DNA of 64,000 nt from Brachypterus glaber. Lineage: Eukaryota > Arthropoda > Insecta > Coleoptera > Kateretidae. The stretch covers positions 11,820,847 to 11,884,846 of the forward strand of contig OY294046.1 in assembly GCA_958510825.1 (NCBI GenBank). The letters run 5' to 3'. A program made the position numbers and the translations under genes. The notes under the pieces were generated by a model. It saw only the letters and a program-made list of their open reading frames with translations, ran no database searches and was not told the DNA's origin. Below are positions 42,410 to 54,099 of the stretch, piece by piece. How positions within the stretch are numbered: position 1 is the stretch's first letter; each line of letters opens with the position of its first letter.

Positions 42410-43136
42410 CAGGGTGATCAGTAACTGCCACGCCAAAATTTAAGAGGTTCTACATCCAAAAATATGACAAAAAGTTTCTATAAAGGGTGGTCAGGAAATG
42501 ATCCCTAAGGGAGCTACTGCCCTTCGAAGATGACATATTGAATGGGGAACAAATAAGAGGATCAATAAAATTTTGATGCTGCAGGGTGGTTCTTTATTTA
42601 AAACTAAGCAAAAAAGTATTCTTCACCAAAACACCTAAATTTAATATTAAAGGAGTAATGGCGTTTTAAAAAGTAACATTTCTGGTGACAAAAAATGTTA
42701 CTTCCTCTTAACTGCATTTTTTTTGAAAACGGTTGCTCCTACAGTGTTACACCATATAACATTTTTTATGTATTTTTACTCAAAAAATCTATATTTTTTA
42801 CAAAAAATCCAAAAAAACTACACATAAAAAAGTTTGGGGCAAAAATGTGTTAAGCCTCACATATTTTGTCCGTCTAGGCACGCCTCTGGCTAAATTAAAA
42901 AAAAAATAATTAACATATACTTATTGTCTTTATTAATACAAGTACACATGCAAAAGCTCGTCGCTCTAGCTTAAAGGGTATCAGAGTTATTAAATTAAAA
43001 CCTTATTTTTATTACAATTTTAAAGGGCCGTAGCTCCCCTAGGTCTCATTTCCGGACCAACCTTTATAGGAACTTTTTTGATATTTTTGGATATAGAATC
43101 ACCTCTTTTGGCATGCAAATTATTGATCACCCTGTA
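42410..43136. mobile_element. CAGGGTGATC-family foldback MITE, full copy
   Basis: Starts CAGGGTGATCAGTAACTGCC and ends ATTGATCACCCTGTA, with the inverted arms and internal blocks of the other copies. Somewhat more diverged (GGTTCTACATCC where others have GGTGATTCTACATCC). Confidence 0.85.
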
Positions 43137-43240
43137 TAACAAAAGAAATAACCTTTTAGATGTAAACAAAAGAAAAGCACCAGTGGCCACTGTTCGATAT
43201 TCAAGTCATTGTCACCACGTACCATGGTGACACGTACGCA

Positions 43241-43528
43241 ATGAGTGGAAATGTATTATTGTTGCCATGGTATTATTTTTATGTTTTCCTAGAAATGAGA
43301 AATAACACAGATCAACACACTTTTTATCCTAAAACGGCGAATCTTGTCCTCATGCCTCCATTGTGCCCCGTAAAAATATCAAATATACCTTTAACAAAAA
43401 ATAATTTGTATGTTCCAAATTTTAAGTTGACATTTTCAGTGGTTCGGAAGTTAAAGGGGAAGCGGACTTTAGAGACACCCCAGAAAACCATATTGAGAGT
43501 CTATGGTCTGTTTTTTCAAGCAAGATAG
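43241..43528 (+). CDS. Unidentified open frame near a foldback
   Basis: A 95-codon frame (LLLPWYYFYVFLEMRN; LKGKRTLETPQKTILRVYG). The codon range is not obviously repeat-like, but its last 40 bases belong to an inverted repeat returning at 44630-44690 (CTTGCTTGAAGAAACAGAC). I do not recognise it; an element remnant is more likely than a gene. Confidence 0.15.
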   Translation: MSGNVLLLPWYYFYVFLEMRNNTDQHTFYPKTANLVLMPPLCPVKISNIPLTKNNLYVPNFKLTFSVVRKLKGKRTLETPQKTILRVYGLFFQAR

Positions 43529-43647
43529 TAAATTAAAAATCGCACAGTAAATAATTTTACAACAGGTTTGAATAGTATATGTTTGTGTATAGAATATAGT
43601 TACTTTTTATAAAATAAACTACGCAGTATATTCGCACATCCGATATC

Positions 43648-44593
43648 CGGTCTTTAGTTCGAAAAAAAAAAGTTCGAAAAATATTTATTTGCGCAAAAAG
43701 TTCGGAAAAATAAGTTAGCAAAAAATAAAGGTCGCATGAAAATTAGTTCGCACGCATTTAGTTCGCAATACATAATATCGCATAAAGTTAAGTTCGCAAG
43801 ATTTTTGTTCGCAAAAATTGTTTTCATGAAGGTCAATGAAGATATTTGTTTATTGAACCATTTTTTGTATTGAGATAGGTACGTACGTTTTAAGTTAATT
43901 TTAATAAATGCAATTTCAGTACATAAAAGAAGCGATAATGTCTGTACGGTATATTATATAAGTTCGCGGGGAAGTAATTTGGCGGTTCACGAAAATTTTA
44001 TATATTTAAAAGAAAGAACTTACAAAGAAAAGACAATTTGGAGATGTATTAAATATAAAAATGGAAAGTAATTTTAATTTCGTATTTAATATTACATAAA
44101 CATATATTTTTGAGTCACTTTAATTTTAGTTTTGGGTTGGTTTTAGATTTATTGTTTCCTTTTGGTTTGGGTTTGGGTGAGCCAATTTGGTTTGTTTTGT
44201 TTTGCGTCAGATGTAAAATGATTTAGATATTGTGCTGGTATTGGTTCATTTTTTTGCAATATTAATAATAATTAATAATTTATTATGTAGAAAATATTGT
44301 ATATATATTTTTTATTGTAAATTAATTAAAATATTATTAATAAATGAATATAAATATTTTTCTAATTTTCATATTGTCGCTGCAATTTATAAATGGCCAA
44401 TTTTTAACAAAACTACTAAAAGAAACTGTAAAAATACATTCGCGATCTTTTGGACTAAGCGAACTTATGTTTTTGCGAACAAAGATTATGCGAACTAAGT
44501 TTTTGCGAATGAAAGGTTTTGCGAACTAAAAGTTCGCGAACTAAAATTTTGCGAACTTTTTGCTGTAAACTTTTTTTTTCGAACTAAAGACCG
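43648..44593. mobile_element. CGGTCTTTAGTTCGAA element filled with AGTTCGCAAA
   Basis: CGGTCTTTAGTTCGAAAAAA and its inverse TTTTTTCGAACTAAAGACCG close the element. The end zones (43665-43825 and 44455-44560) repeat AGTTCGCAAAA or TTTTGCGAACT about fifteen times, including the perfect palindrome AGTTCGCGAACT. The middle is AT-rich. The flanks carry a direct CGCACATCC on both sides (43632 and 44600). Confidence 0.75.
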
Positions 44594-45144
44594 TGAACCC
44601 GCACATCCAGTATTCTAATCTGTTTTTAAATATTCACTGTGCGATTTCTAATTTACTCTCTTGCTTGAAGAAACAGACTATAGCATCCTAAACTTGCTTT
44701 TATATGGCAAGAAAAAATGGAATATTTGGACCGAGGGGCAAGTCACTGTTCATTTGCGGGGCGAAATACCGCCTTTTACATTAATCAGTATCGCCTCGAG
44801 ATCGCCCGCTATTGCCTCGAGATTGCCCGATATCGCCATATCGCCTCGAAATGGCCTCTCGAAGGGACGAAAACCGAGCTATTTTGGTTTTCTGGACACA
44901 CTACACAGCAAAGAATATTGTCTTAAAGCAAGAATGTGTGATTTGGATATAACGAAGAGAATATAACGATGTCTTAGCGTACAAATATGCCGGATGGACT
45001 ATGGACTATGTTTGTAATGAGAATATATTCTCAAATATGAAAGGATAAAAATATGGTGTGCATAAAAAGAGAAATATATTATTTTCGTTATATACAAATC
45101 ACCATATTCTTGATTTAAGACAATATTTTTCTGAGTGTTTATAT

Positions 45145-46261
45145 CGGGCCGTAACTAGGGGGGGCTCAGCCTCCGGGGCTGTACGAAATAAGCGCCTTCG
45201 CCATTTTTTAAAATTAGCCATATTTTGTTTTACAAGTTTTAACCATACAAGTTTTTAAGTCCATTTCCCTGGTTTATTTTTTTTCCAAATGTTTTAAATT
45301 AGGTATATATATTTTTATCCAATACATACAGATAATAAGACAATTATCAGCCTTATTTTAAATAGATAAACTCAATAATAACCCCTGCGTGGCCTTTACT
45401 TTATTGAGTGGATAATTATTTATTTTACCCACTCAACTGTCACTTGTCAAATTATTTTCTTGTAAATGTCATTAAAATTTTTAATAAAAATATGAATTCC
45501 TAAGCTATTTATTGGATAAAACCTTGTATGGCACTCATGGGTAAACCGATATTGCCCTCTCGAAAATTAACCTGCTTGGCTGACGCCTCGCAGGTTAATT
45601 TCTCTTACTTTACCCACTAGTACCATAAATAACTATTATATTTTCTCCATGCCTTTATGAGGTCCAAAAATATTTATTTAGCGCCGCGGGCAAAACCTTT
45701 CGAAAATATTAACGTTAAAACGTTAAAATTGCAATTTTCAAATATCTAAGATTTTGAATCTACAAATTATTTTATAAAATCTATTAATTGATATTGTGGC
45801 ACATTATTTGTTATCAAGTTTAGCGCCGCAGGCAAAAAAATCGAAAATCCGTAATGTGACGCATTTAAGTTAAATGATTTTAGAAACGCCTTAGAATTAA
45901 AAAAAAAAACATTATCAAATTATTTTAATTACAATTTTCTCATAAATTTAGTTTTGGCTAAAGATTTTGGCTGACGCAGGGGCTCGCTTGTTTTTAATGA
46001 TTACAACCTACAGCGCCGCAGGCAAAAAAATAGTAATCTCGAGTAATCTGAAAGTTAAAATAACTTTAGAATGAGTTTTAATTTTATTTTTAATTGCTTG
46101 GATGTCTGCAAACATTATGATAACTAATTTTTTTTATTATATAAGGTTAAAAGTGCAGGTAGGTGGCTTAAAGAACGCCAGGGGGCTTAATGAAAATGCC
46201 AGGGGGGCAAACCAAGGCCAGGGGGGCTTAGCCCCCCTTGCCCACCCTAGTTACGGCCCTG
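45145..46261. mobile_element. GGGCCGTAACTAGGG element, full copy
   Basis: GGGCCGTAACTAGGGGGGGC at the left is mirrored at the right by GCCCACCCTAGTTACGGCCC. The inside has GGCTTAGCCCCCC next to the right end and three TTAGCGCCGCAGGCAAAA words (45679, 45821, 46011). A relic of one end is at 12632. No transposase frame. Confidence 0.75.
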
Positions 46262-46263
46262 TG

Positions 46264-46690
46264 TATATATGTTATTATCAGTAGTCAGCAAATTTCCAGT
46301 GCTCACATTGGCGCCGCGTCGACTCTAGCGTTGAGGCGAGGTTTTAAATATTTACACTTTTATTTCTTTTTATCTTGTTTATTTTTTAATTATTCCATTT
46401 AAACGATTAAGGTGGGAAAAAAGTTATAGACAAATAAAAATTAAAAACTTTCGTATTCTTAAAAGATTAAAATCAAATGTCGTTTTTTTCTTTGAAAAAC
46501 ACCGATATATATACGAATGTATAGTTAATATGTATAGTTAATATTGTTGTGGGTAACAAATTAGTCGTCAAATGTTTCGATTTATAAAAATTTCCCTCAT
46601 AGTTCGGCAAAATTATTCCATAAGCCTATGTTTCTGTGTTTATTTTCAACGTTGATGAGTCATAACTGAGTTTACGCCGTATACTGGTTA
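46264..46690. repeat. Left arm of a long inverted repeat
   Basis: The segment from GTCAGCAAATTTCCAGTGCT through TAACAAATTAGTCGTCA to AACGTTGATGAGTCATAACT is present in inverse order and orientation at 52053-52355 with scattered differences. The left edge is cut by the GGGCCGTAACTAGGG element. Confidence 0.7.
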
Positions 46691-47141
46691 TTATGTTAGA
46701 AGTTGACATTAAAGGAAAGGCATTATCCTTGGAAGAGATGAATTGATTTAATAAAAAGATTCTTTTAATGCGAGGTAATGTTATAAACAATGGAATCATC
46801 TTCTATTAAATAGGCTAGGTTAATCTATAATAAAATCTATTAAAACATGTTTATGAATCTATTTATAGCGAATGCATAAATTTTATAGCAACTAGAATTT
46901 TTAAATAAAACAAACATTTGCATTGCTTTGATTATTATTTTTAAATTAATAGTAGTATTGGTAGTTAAATTTAAAGAAAAATGTACTGTGCTCAGCTTTA
47001 AATAATTGGAAAGTCCCGTGGTAAACTTCGGGTGGGGCCCGCTTCTGCGAAAAAGACCTGGAAGTAAAAAAGAGAGGCCGGCAAGGACGTATCCAGGGAA
47101 CCCCTCCCGAAATCCTAAAATCCTATAGTGGAATGGAGTGT

Positions 47142-47228
47142 TACGACTATGTTAATGGTATAGGGAAATAGCGTTACAGGGGGAGTCCAAAATGATCAAA
47201 ATTTGCGTTACGTAATACTTGAACGTTC
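47142..47228 (-). repeat. TATTACGTAACGC repeat fragment
   Basis: GTTACGACTATGTTAATGGT, then GCGTTACAGGGGG, AATGATCAAAATTTGCGTTA, CGTAATACTTGAACGTTCCC: the full word order of the 7577 copy in inverse orientation. Confidence 0.75.
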
Positions 47229-47289
47229 CCTAAAGCTTTCTTGCATTTAAGTGAAAATTGAATTGTAACACTTTTAAAATTAAAATATA

Positions 47290-48189
47290 GAGGAAATGCG
47301 CCTAATTTCGGATGGTTTCCAAATTTCGTTTGGACTTAGTGTATTTAAGATACTGTCTGCAAAGGTAAACAGAAACCTACTTTTATGTGAAGCCAAAAGT
47401 CAAACTAAATCCGTCCTGTAATATGATAACCGTAGAGCTTCTCCCCTTTAAATGGCAGCACAAATCGTTTATATTGCAAATGGCAGTTTTGTGCTCAGTT
47501 GCATTATTATGCTTGTTTATTTTATAAATAATCGTTATAAAAGTTCGTGATTCTGTCTTGGGTAAGTTATGATGTTAGTTAAGTTGATCCACTATTCATA
47601 ATTAAGCAATTTGAAAACGTAAACATTCTAAAAATTTCTAATCTAAAAAGCAGAAAGTTGCCTAATTTTGGATAGACCATTTTTGTGCATTTGATTCCCA
47701 ATTTCGGATATCCGCAAGGTAATTATTATTCAGGATAATCAACCATTAATTATTATTTTTATAATGATACAACAAACTAAGATAAACAATTTTGAAAAAA
47801 CGAAAATTACCTAAGATACTAAGATATTCGAAATTGGGAATCTAAAATTATAGTTCCTATATAGTATTTCGTAGAAAATCGCTTAATGATTAAATTACGT
47901 CTTAAATGTGAAGGAATAACAAGAAACATAAGCAATGGGATCCAGATCTACTCTTGAAAAAATTTTTTCGGATATGTCCGAAATTAGGAGCTCTTTTTCA
48001 AATGCACAAAAATGCGCTGATTTTTTTTAACCGTGTTTTTTGGAAAAAATAAACTGTAATAAAATTGCTTTTATAATAAATCATGGTTCGCTATAATAAG
48101 TTGTATCTGGTTATATAAAAAAATATCAAAAAGTAATACTAATAATTGAATACATTGTAAATGGTATCCGAAATTAGGCGACTTTCCTC
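47290..48189. mobile_element. TA-flanked MITE with GAGGAAA termini, copy 2
   Basis: Collinear with 17232-18134 over its full length with scattered substitutions and small indels, in the same orientation. TA lies on both sides (47288-47289; 48190-48191). Confidence 0.88.
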
Positions 48190-48889
48190 TACTATGAAAT
48201 TAAAAAAAAAATCGTTTGGACGTTTCTTCTTCTTTTCTTGCAATTGCGCCTGCGGTGCTAGGGAGGCGCTAAGGCTTAAGTTGTATTTTAAATTTATTTT
48301 TCAAAAACATTAGATTAAAAAAAACAGAAATTAACAGAATTCGTAAAAATGACCGCCTGCGGCGCTAACTTAGTTAATCAAGGGCTGACGATAATTTTTT
48401 TAGTCATCACTTTTTTGTGCTTTAGCTAGGGTCCTGGGTGGGAAAATAACGTTAGGGTAAAATGGCGGCATGGTATTCTATTCTATTCATGGGCGATATA
48501 TTAGCATGGAAATACCTTCAAAATTATATTTTTGGCGCCCCTGATTCTATTCCAGTTAGTTTAGTTAATTTTTATATTGTTTGTGTTATAATTATAATAT
48601 CTGTTTATTTTCTATATAATTATTCTTTTATATAATATATTTTTTAAAAATTATACTAATTTAAGAACATTTCTGTATAATTTCGCCCAACTGACCATTT
48701 TAATTAAAAAAAAAATATGCAAAAATTTTCCAGATTTGGGAAAAAATGTGTTGAGGTTTGGATCTTTAAAACAGTCTTGGTAATCCCAATTTGGGATTGA
48801 TAACTTGATTGATGATATAAAAACTTGGGGGGCAATGAAAAATATTTAACTTTTTTTATGCGGGGGCGTTATGGACGCCACTGAATAAT

Positions 48890-49110
48890 GGACAAAAATG
48901 TAAACAAATCCGTCTCTGATGGAGGATCCACCGCAAACAGATCGGTGTGAACAGGATAACGTTTTGAAAGTCAAGTGAATTTTGACCTCGATGCGACGTC
49001 AGACGAGTAACGCCCTGGGCGAGGAACCGCTAACCTCCTTTTGCGAAACCCTTCTCTCGTCGTCTTCTAAAAATCGAGATAGGCCAATCAAATTTATTCA
49101 TAGTGTCAAA
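48890..49110. other. Higher-GC stretch without a recognisable gene
   Basis: GATGGAGGATCCACCGCAAA and CCTCGATGCGACGTCAGACG stand out by composition, but all frames are broken and no splice-bounded exon fits. Confidence 0.3.
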
Positions 49111-49384
49111 CGAAACTAATAAAAAACAAGCCGTCAAGATATGTAATGCTACGTATTCCATTATAAATTATTCACAGTAAATGGTATATTGCATTTTCCC
49201 AAATACTTAAAAAAAAGTAATTTTCAAAAAATAATAAAAAACATATGAAAATTTAAAACCATATCTTTTCTTGAAAAAAGAAAAAATTCTGAAAAAAAAT
49301 GTAATGCAAATTGTACCAAAATTCATACACTTCATACCTCGGTTCTTGCGTTATAATAGATTATAGAGATTTCATATTGGCTAC

Positions 49385-49440
49385 CCCCCCCCCCTAACAC
49401 ACCTCCTATTAGGGGGGGTAGCCAAAATATGAAATCTCTA
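49385..49440. repeat. Short hairpin around GGCTACCCCCCC
   Basis: TAGAGATTTCATATTGGCTA then a C-run is mirrored by a G-run then TAGCCAAAATATGAAATCTC. The outer parts (GGTTCTTGCGTTATA / AATAACGCGAGAACC) extend the pairing to roughly 49316-49490, next to a TACGTAACGC-family end at 49487-49517. Confidence 0.65.
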
Positions 49441-49610
49441 CGCCTTGAATAACGCGAGAACCGTATGAAGTGTATGAATTTTGGTATAATTTGCGTTACG
49501 TAATACTTGAACGTTCCCATACATACATATACTATATACTATACTCATTACATGTAATGAGTTAGAAATCACAGGTGATACACAAAAACGCAATTAAAAA
49601 AAAACTCCAT

Positions 49611-49822
49611 ATCCATGGATATCTAGTGGATATACTTTAGGAAGGTTAAAAAAATAGATGTCCAGTGGATATCTCATGGATATTCAGTTGATATCCTGGA
49701 TATAGGCGTACATTTAGATGTCCATGGGATATCGAATGACTATACAGGCTATCCAGTGGATATACTCTATATCCAGAAAGTATATCCCCTGGATATCTAA
49801 TAGTTATTATGTGCTGTCTGGG
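49611..49822. mobile_element. GATATCC-rich element, second copy
   Basis: About ten GGATATC-type words, with TGGATATACTTTAGGAAGGT matching the 11398 copy, and the same right end GATATCTAATAGTTATTATG then TGCTGTCTGGG. As in that copy, no matching left terminus is present. Confidence 0.75.
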
Positions 49823-49884
49823 AAGCAATTTAAAAGTAATTTACAGTTTTTTACGGTTTTTCATTTTCACGCCACTACTACTAC

Positions 49885-50237
49885 AGTCCCGGGATCGGGA
49901 TTTCCCGGGACTGGAGCAATTTTTTTGGTCCCGGACCAGATTCTCCAGTCCCGGGACTCCCGGGACCAAAAGTGTGTATTAATTTATATATTAAGTAATA
50001 TATTAATCTATTAATTAATATATTAATAATATATTATTATATAAATAATAAATTTGACAATATTAAGTGCAGTTGTACAAAGTCGGTATAATTTTATGAA
50101 AACTTTGTGTTTCTTTAAAAAAAATATTATAATATTCATTTTCGGGACCAAAATTCCGGGACCTTGGTCCCGAGATTTTTATTTTCAAATTTTTATTTTC
50201 AGTACCGGGACCAGGCCATGTTCGCTGGTCCCGGGAT
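49885..50237. mobile_element. CCCGGG word cluster
   Basis: GTCCCGGGA/TCCCGGGAC words recur at 49886, 49907, 49952, 49966 and 50227, with broken versions (GGTCCCGGACCAG, TTCCGGGACCTTGGTCCCGA, GTACCGGGACCAGG) between them. The inner 49980-50110 is AT-rich. The outer ends resemble each other only through the motif. Confidence 0.6.
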
Positions 50238-50270
50238 TGATATTCCCTACACATCACCCTGTATTATTTA

Positions 50271-50273
<3 letters not shown>

Positions 50274-50312
<39 letters not shown>
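50274..50312. repeat. (TA)n microsatellite
   Basis: About 18 uninterrupted AT dinucleotides followed by a T-run. The frame crossing it is an artefact. Confidence 0.95.
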
Positions 50313-50325
<13 letters not shown>

Positions 50326-50550
50326 TCCAGAGAAAAATAAAAATAAAAGAAACGCGTATGTAGTAATTTTTTTCTCTTTCTTGATTGGCCTATCTTCTAA
50401 ATAAAAATCAAAAGTTCCGATTGAAAATTATCAAGTCCTACACACAAACCAAAACTTAAACGTGTTCTTCTCTACCTAAATCAGATTAATGGTCTTAATA
50501 ACATTGCTCAACAGTCAAAATTTAGCATAAATAAAATTATTTAAATCAAA

Positions 50551-51847
50551 GGACAGAAATTTTTAATTTTAAACAAAATTATAAAAATATTAATTTATTA
50601 TTCCATCAATCTATTTTCTAATCATCGTACAGAGTGATATTGGTAGACTGACAGTTTCGGGCTTCTGGCCCTCTTCAGTACCAAGAGTCAACTCTGCACG
50701 CTGATTAAGAAAACGTTTTTAGACTTTACTCGCAAAAGGAATATAGCCATTAGATTGATGTAGACTTGTGCGCCATCTATTTCTAGATGTAGACAACTAC
50801 TCATACCTCTCCTAATCTGGAGACTTTGAATGGTAGCAAGTTGAAGACTTGTGTGTCTCAAGCACATAGTACCACTAACGGGTGGTTAGACGTAGAATTC
50901 GTAAGGACAGAAATTTTTAATTTTAAACAAAATTATAAAAATATTAATTTATTATTCCATCAATCTATTTTCTAATCATCGTACAGAGTGATATTGGTAG
51001 ACTGACAGTTTCGGGCTTCTGGCCCTCTTCAGTACCAAGAGTCAACTCTGCACGCTGATTAAGAAAACGTTTTTAGACTTTACTCGCAAAAGGAATATAG
51101 CCATTAGATTGATGTAGACTTGTGCGCCATCTATTTCTAGATGTAGACAACTACTCATACCTCTCATAATCTGGAGACTTTGAATGGTAGCAAGTTGAAG
51201 ACTTGTGTGTCTCAAGCACATAGTACCACTAACGGGTGGTTAGACGTAGAATTCGTAAGGACAGAAATTTTTAATTTTAAACAAAATTATAAAAATATTA
51301 ATTTATTATTCCATCAATCTATTTTCTAATTATCGTACAGAGTGATATTGGTAGACTGACAGTTTCGGGCTTCTGGCCCTCTTCAGTACCAAGAGTCAAC
51401 TCTGCACGCTGATTAAGAAAACGTTTTTAGACTTTACTCGCAAAAGGAATATAGCCATTAGATTGATGTAGACTTGTGCGCCATCTATTTCTAGATGTAG
51501 ACAACTACTCATACCTCTCCTAATCTGGAGACTTTGAATGGTAGCAAGTTGAAGACTTGTGTGTCTCAAGCACATAGTACCACTAACGGGTGGTTAGACG
51601 TAGAATTCGTAAGGACAGAAATTTTTAATTTTAAACAAAATTATAAAAATATTAATTTATTATTCCATCAATCTATTTTCTAATCATCGTACAGAGTGAT
51701 ATTGGTAGACTGACAGTTTCGGGCTTCTGGCCCTCTTCAGTACCAAGAGTCAACTTTGCACGCTGATTAAGAAAACGTTTTTAGACTTTACTCGCAAAAG
51801 GAATATAGCCATTAGATTGATGTAGACTTGTGCGCCATCTATTTCTG
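50551..51847 (+). repeat. 354 bp tandem array, 3.7 units
   Basis: Units start with GGACAGAAATTTTTAATTTT at 50551, 50905, 51259 and 51613; the last is partial. Each has CCATCAATCTATTTTCTAAT, GTTTCGGGCTTCTGGCCCTC and CGCCATCTATTTCTAGATG. Units differ by only a few bases. The array ends abruptly inside ATCTATTTCTGAAGAGGGCC. Confidence 0.95.
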
Positions 51848-51940
51848 AAGAGGGCCAGAAGCCCGAAAGTGTCAGTCTACCAATATCACTCTGTACGATG
51901 ATTAGAAAATAGATTGATGGAATAATATATTTAAATCAAG
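51847..51940 (-). mobile_element. Inverted terminus closing the 354 bp array
   Basis: GAAGAGGGCCAGAAGCCCGA to AGATTGATGGAATAAT is the inverse of the first 90 bp of the repeat unit, so array plus terminus has the structure of an inverted-repeat element whose interior has been amplified in tandem. Confidence 0.85.
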
Positions 51941-52052
51941 TTAAAAATCATAGTATAGGTACCCATTGTTACATTTTTTTTTGTTTTCCTCTAGAGCCTA
52001 AATTACGTTTGACGAATGTAGCGTCAAAAGATTCATATCATTAACATTAATC

Positions 52053-52355
52053 GGAATAAATTCAGTTATGACTCATCAACGTTGAAAATAAACACAGAAA
52101 CATAGGCTTACGGAATAATTTTGCCGAATTATGAGGGAAATTTTTATAAAGGTCACTAAATCGAAACATGTGACGACTAATTTGTTACACACAACAATAT
52201 TGAATATACATATTAACTATAAATATGTAAATATATCGGTGTTTTTCGAAGAAAATAAAAATGTAAATATTTAAAACCTCGCGTCAACGATAGAATCGGC
52301 GCGGAGCCTATGCGAGCACTGGAAATTCGCCGATGACTGATCATCAATAAACGCG
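52053..52355. repeat. Right arm of the long inverted repeat
   Basis: Inverse of 46264-46690: GTTATGACTCATCAACGTTG, GCCGAATTATGAGGGAAATT, GACGACTAATTTGTTAC, AACCTCGCGTCAACG and GAGCACTGGAAATTCGCCGA. It brackets about 5.4 kb that includes the TA-flanked MITE and the 354 bp array. Confidence 0.7.
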
Positions 52356-52941
52356 AGGTTTTTCGATTGTGAAAAGACGAAGTAAAGCATGCGTCTATTC
52401 CACTAGCTTTGTAATGAATTGAAAAACTCCGCTGTGTGATCATGACGTGAGTGTAGGCTGTACAATAAATCCCTATGTTTCGTCTATAACATGCTTCATC
52501 ATATAAATGGCTTATCTAATTTTATTTTCCCTGAGATCAGTTTTATTGCTTTTTTTACGTTTCTGGGCGTTTTATATTCAAAATAGATGATTTACTTAAA
52601 AAAAATCTCTCTGGTCGGGAAATTTGTGACCGCGATAACTCCAGAACGCTTTGAGCTAAAGATTTGTAATTGAGATCACAGGTTTCTTAATAAAAGTTCT
52701 AGATTGGAATTGTTTTTGGTAAAATGGGCTAAAAACTATTTAAAAAAATACGTTTTAGTTTTTTTTTTTCATTTTCCATCGTTTTAAAGGGAAAATAAAA
52801 GTTATAGAGTCTTTATAATATAGGGTGCGTTTATAAAAAAAAAGTAGTTATTGCCAATATTACCTACGAGTTTTTGCGGATTGTTTCTAATAAAACTGCT
52901 ACTTTCTTATTATCTTAACTTTAAGAAAATATCTACTTATA

Positions 52942-53528
52942 CAGTGAGGTCCAAAAGTCACCCCTCCCTCTTAAATCTTAAACGAGTCGAGATATCGATT
53001 TTTATTTTAAAACTTATAAATAAGACAACCCAAACTATCTTTTGGAATATACTGGATATTTTGTATATTTTTAAACGGAAAGGGGTGACGTGTGATTCAT
53101 CATTTTAAATCAAATAAAATTCTCTATTCGTCCATATATTATTTAACTTTTTTAACTTTTTTTTTAAAAGTGTTGATGTTTCAAAAGTTTTTGCTAATAA
53201 ATGCAATTTTTATCACGAAATTAATAATTTTTCAAAAAAAAACGAGTTATTTAAATAAACTGATAAAAATTCCCATTTTCAACCCTCTAAAAAATTCGAA
53301 AAAATAAAAATAAAAAATATATGACGAAATAGAGATTTTTTTGACCTGTAAAATGATTTATCACCCCGTTTCATTAAAAAAAAATCCTTTGATACCCCCC
53401 GCCCACATTTTAAAAGTTAGAAATATTATATTAATCAAAATGATAGTTGTCTTATTTACGTGTTTTTAATTTCTGATATTTCCACTTGTTAAAAAGTTAA
53501 GAGGGGGGGTGACTTATGGACCGCTTTG
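52942..53528. mobile_element. TA-flanked element with CAGTGAGGTCC ends
   Basis: CAGTGAGGTCCAAAAGTCAC then CCC at the left and GGGGGGTGACTTATGGACCG then CTTTG at the right are imperfect inverted ends, with TA outside both. The interior is AT-rich, with another GGGGTGACGTGTGA near 53080. A solo left end is at 23207. Confidence 0.65.
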
Positions 53529-54099
53529 TATAAATTAAATCTCCTTGCGGTAGGTATCAGATACCCCTCTCTATTCCATCCCTCCTTGGTTTACGTTAAC
53601 AATGGTCTGGTTTGGTAGTTTGCTGGTTTGGTGTTTTTTTTTAATGGGAGGCATTTTTTAGATACGATATTTCAGAATTTAGAAGGCGATATATTTTTTA
53701 AAATTAAATAGGATTATATTAAGACTAAATAATTTAGCTTTAGCTAATTAAATAATAAATGCTCGCCTGGTGTAACAATATGCATAAGAAATTCATTGTT
53801 TTAATCAAATATTGAGAACCTCTGGAGAATACAGTAGAGGGGGTAAAAGCATTTCTTTGGCCGTACAACTTTCGGCCCTATGATCCAGACTCTCACAGAA
53901 TATCTCATTTTCTTAGAAAAAAGGGGCGTCTAGAATAAGATAATGTTTATGCATGGATATAAATTGAATGGATTACAATAATTAATGATACCTTTCCAAA
54001 AATTGACTTTATTTCTAGTAAATAATGTACGACCAATTAACCACTAAAAGGAAACAAAGGAACCGGATCTATTGTGGTTTATTATACTCTTCGCAACAC

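Larger units (their letters stand above)
45679..48369. repeat. Dispersed GC-rich word GCCTGCGGCGCTAA
   Basis: Near-identical 14-15 bp words lie at 45679, 45821 and 46011 (complement), and at 48246 and 48354 (direct), with more at 39871, 39971, 40083, 41524, 41624, 41736 and 41974. Each is an island in AT-rich sequence. Confidence 0.7.

Noticed and set aside
47030..47110. GC-rich patch (AGAGGCCGGCAAGGACGTAT) as a possible exon
   Set aside because: Frames are broken by stops within 20 codons and no splice sites fit; it lies beside a TACGTAACGC repeat.
49646..49828. Frames over the second GATATCC array
   Set aside because: Same reason as above: repeat words translated in both directions.
50551..51847. 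Regular repeats considered as a CRISPR-like array
   Set aside because: The units are 354 bp and identical throughout with no variable spacers, and the sequence is eukaryotic.
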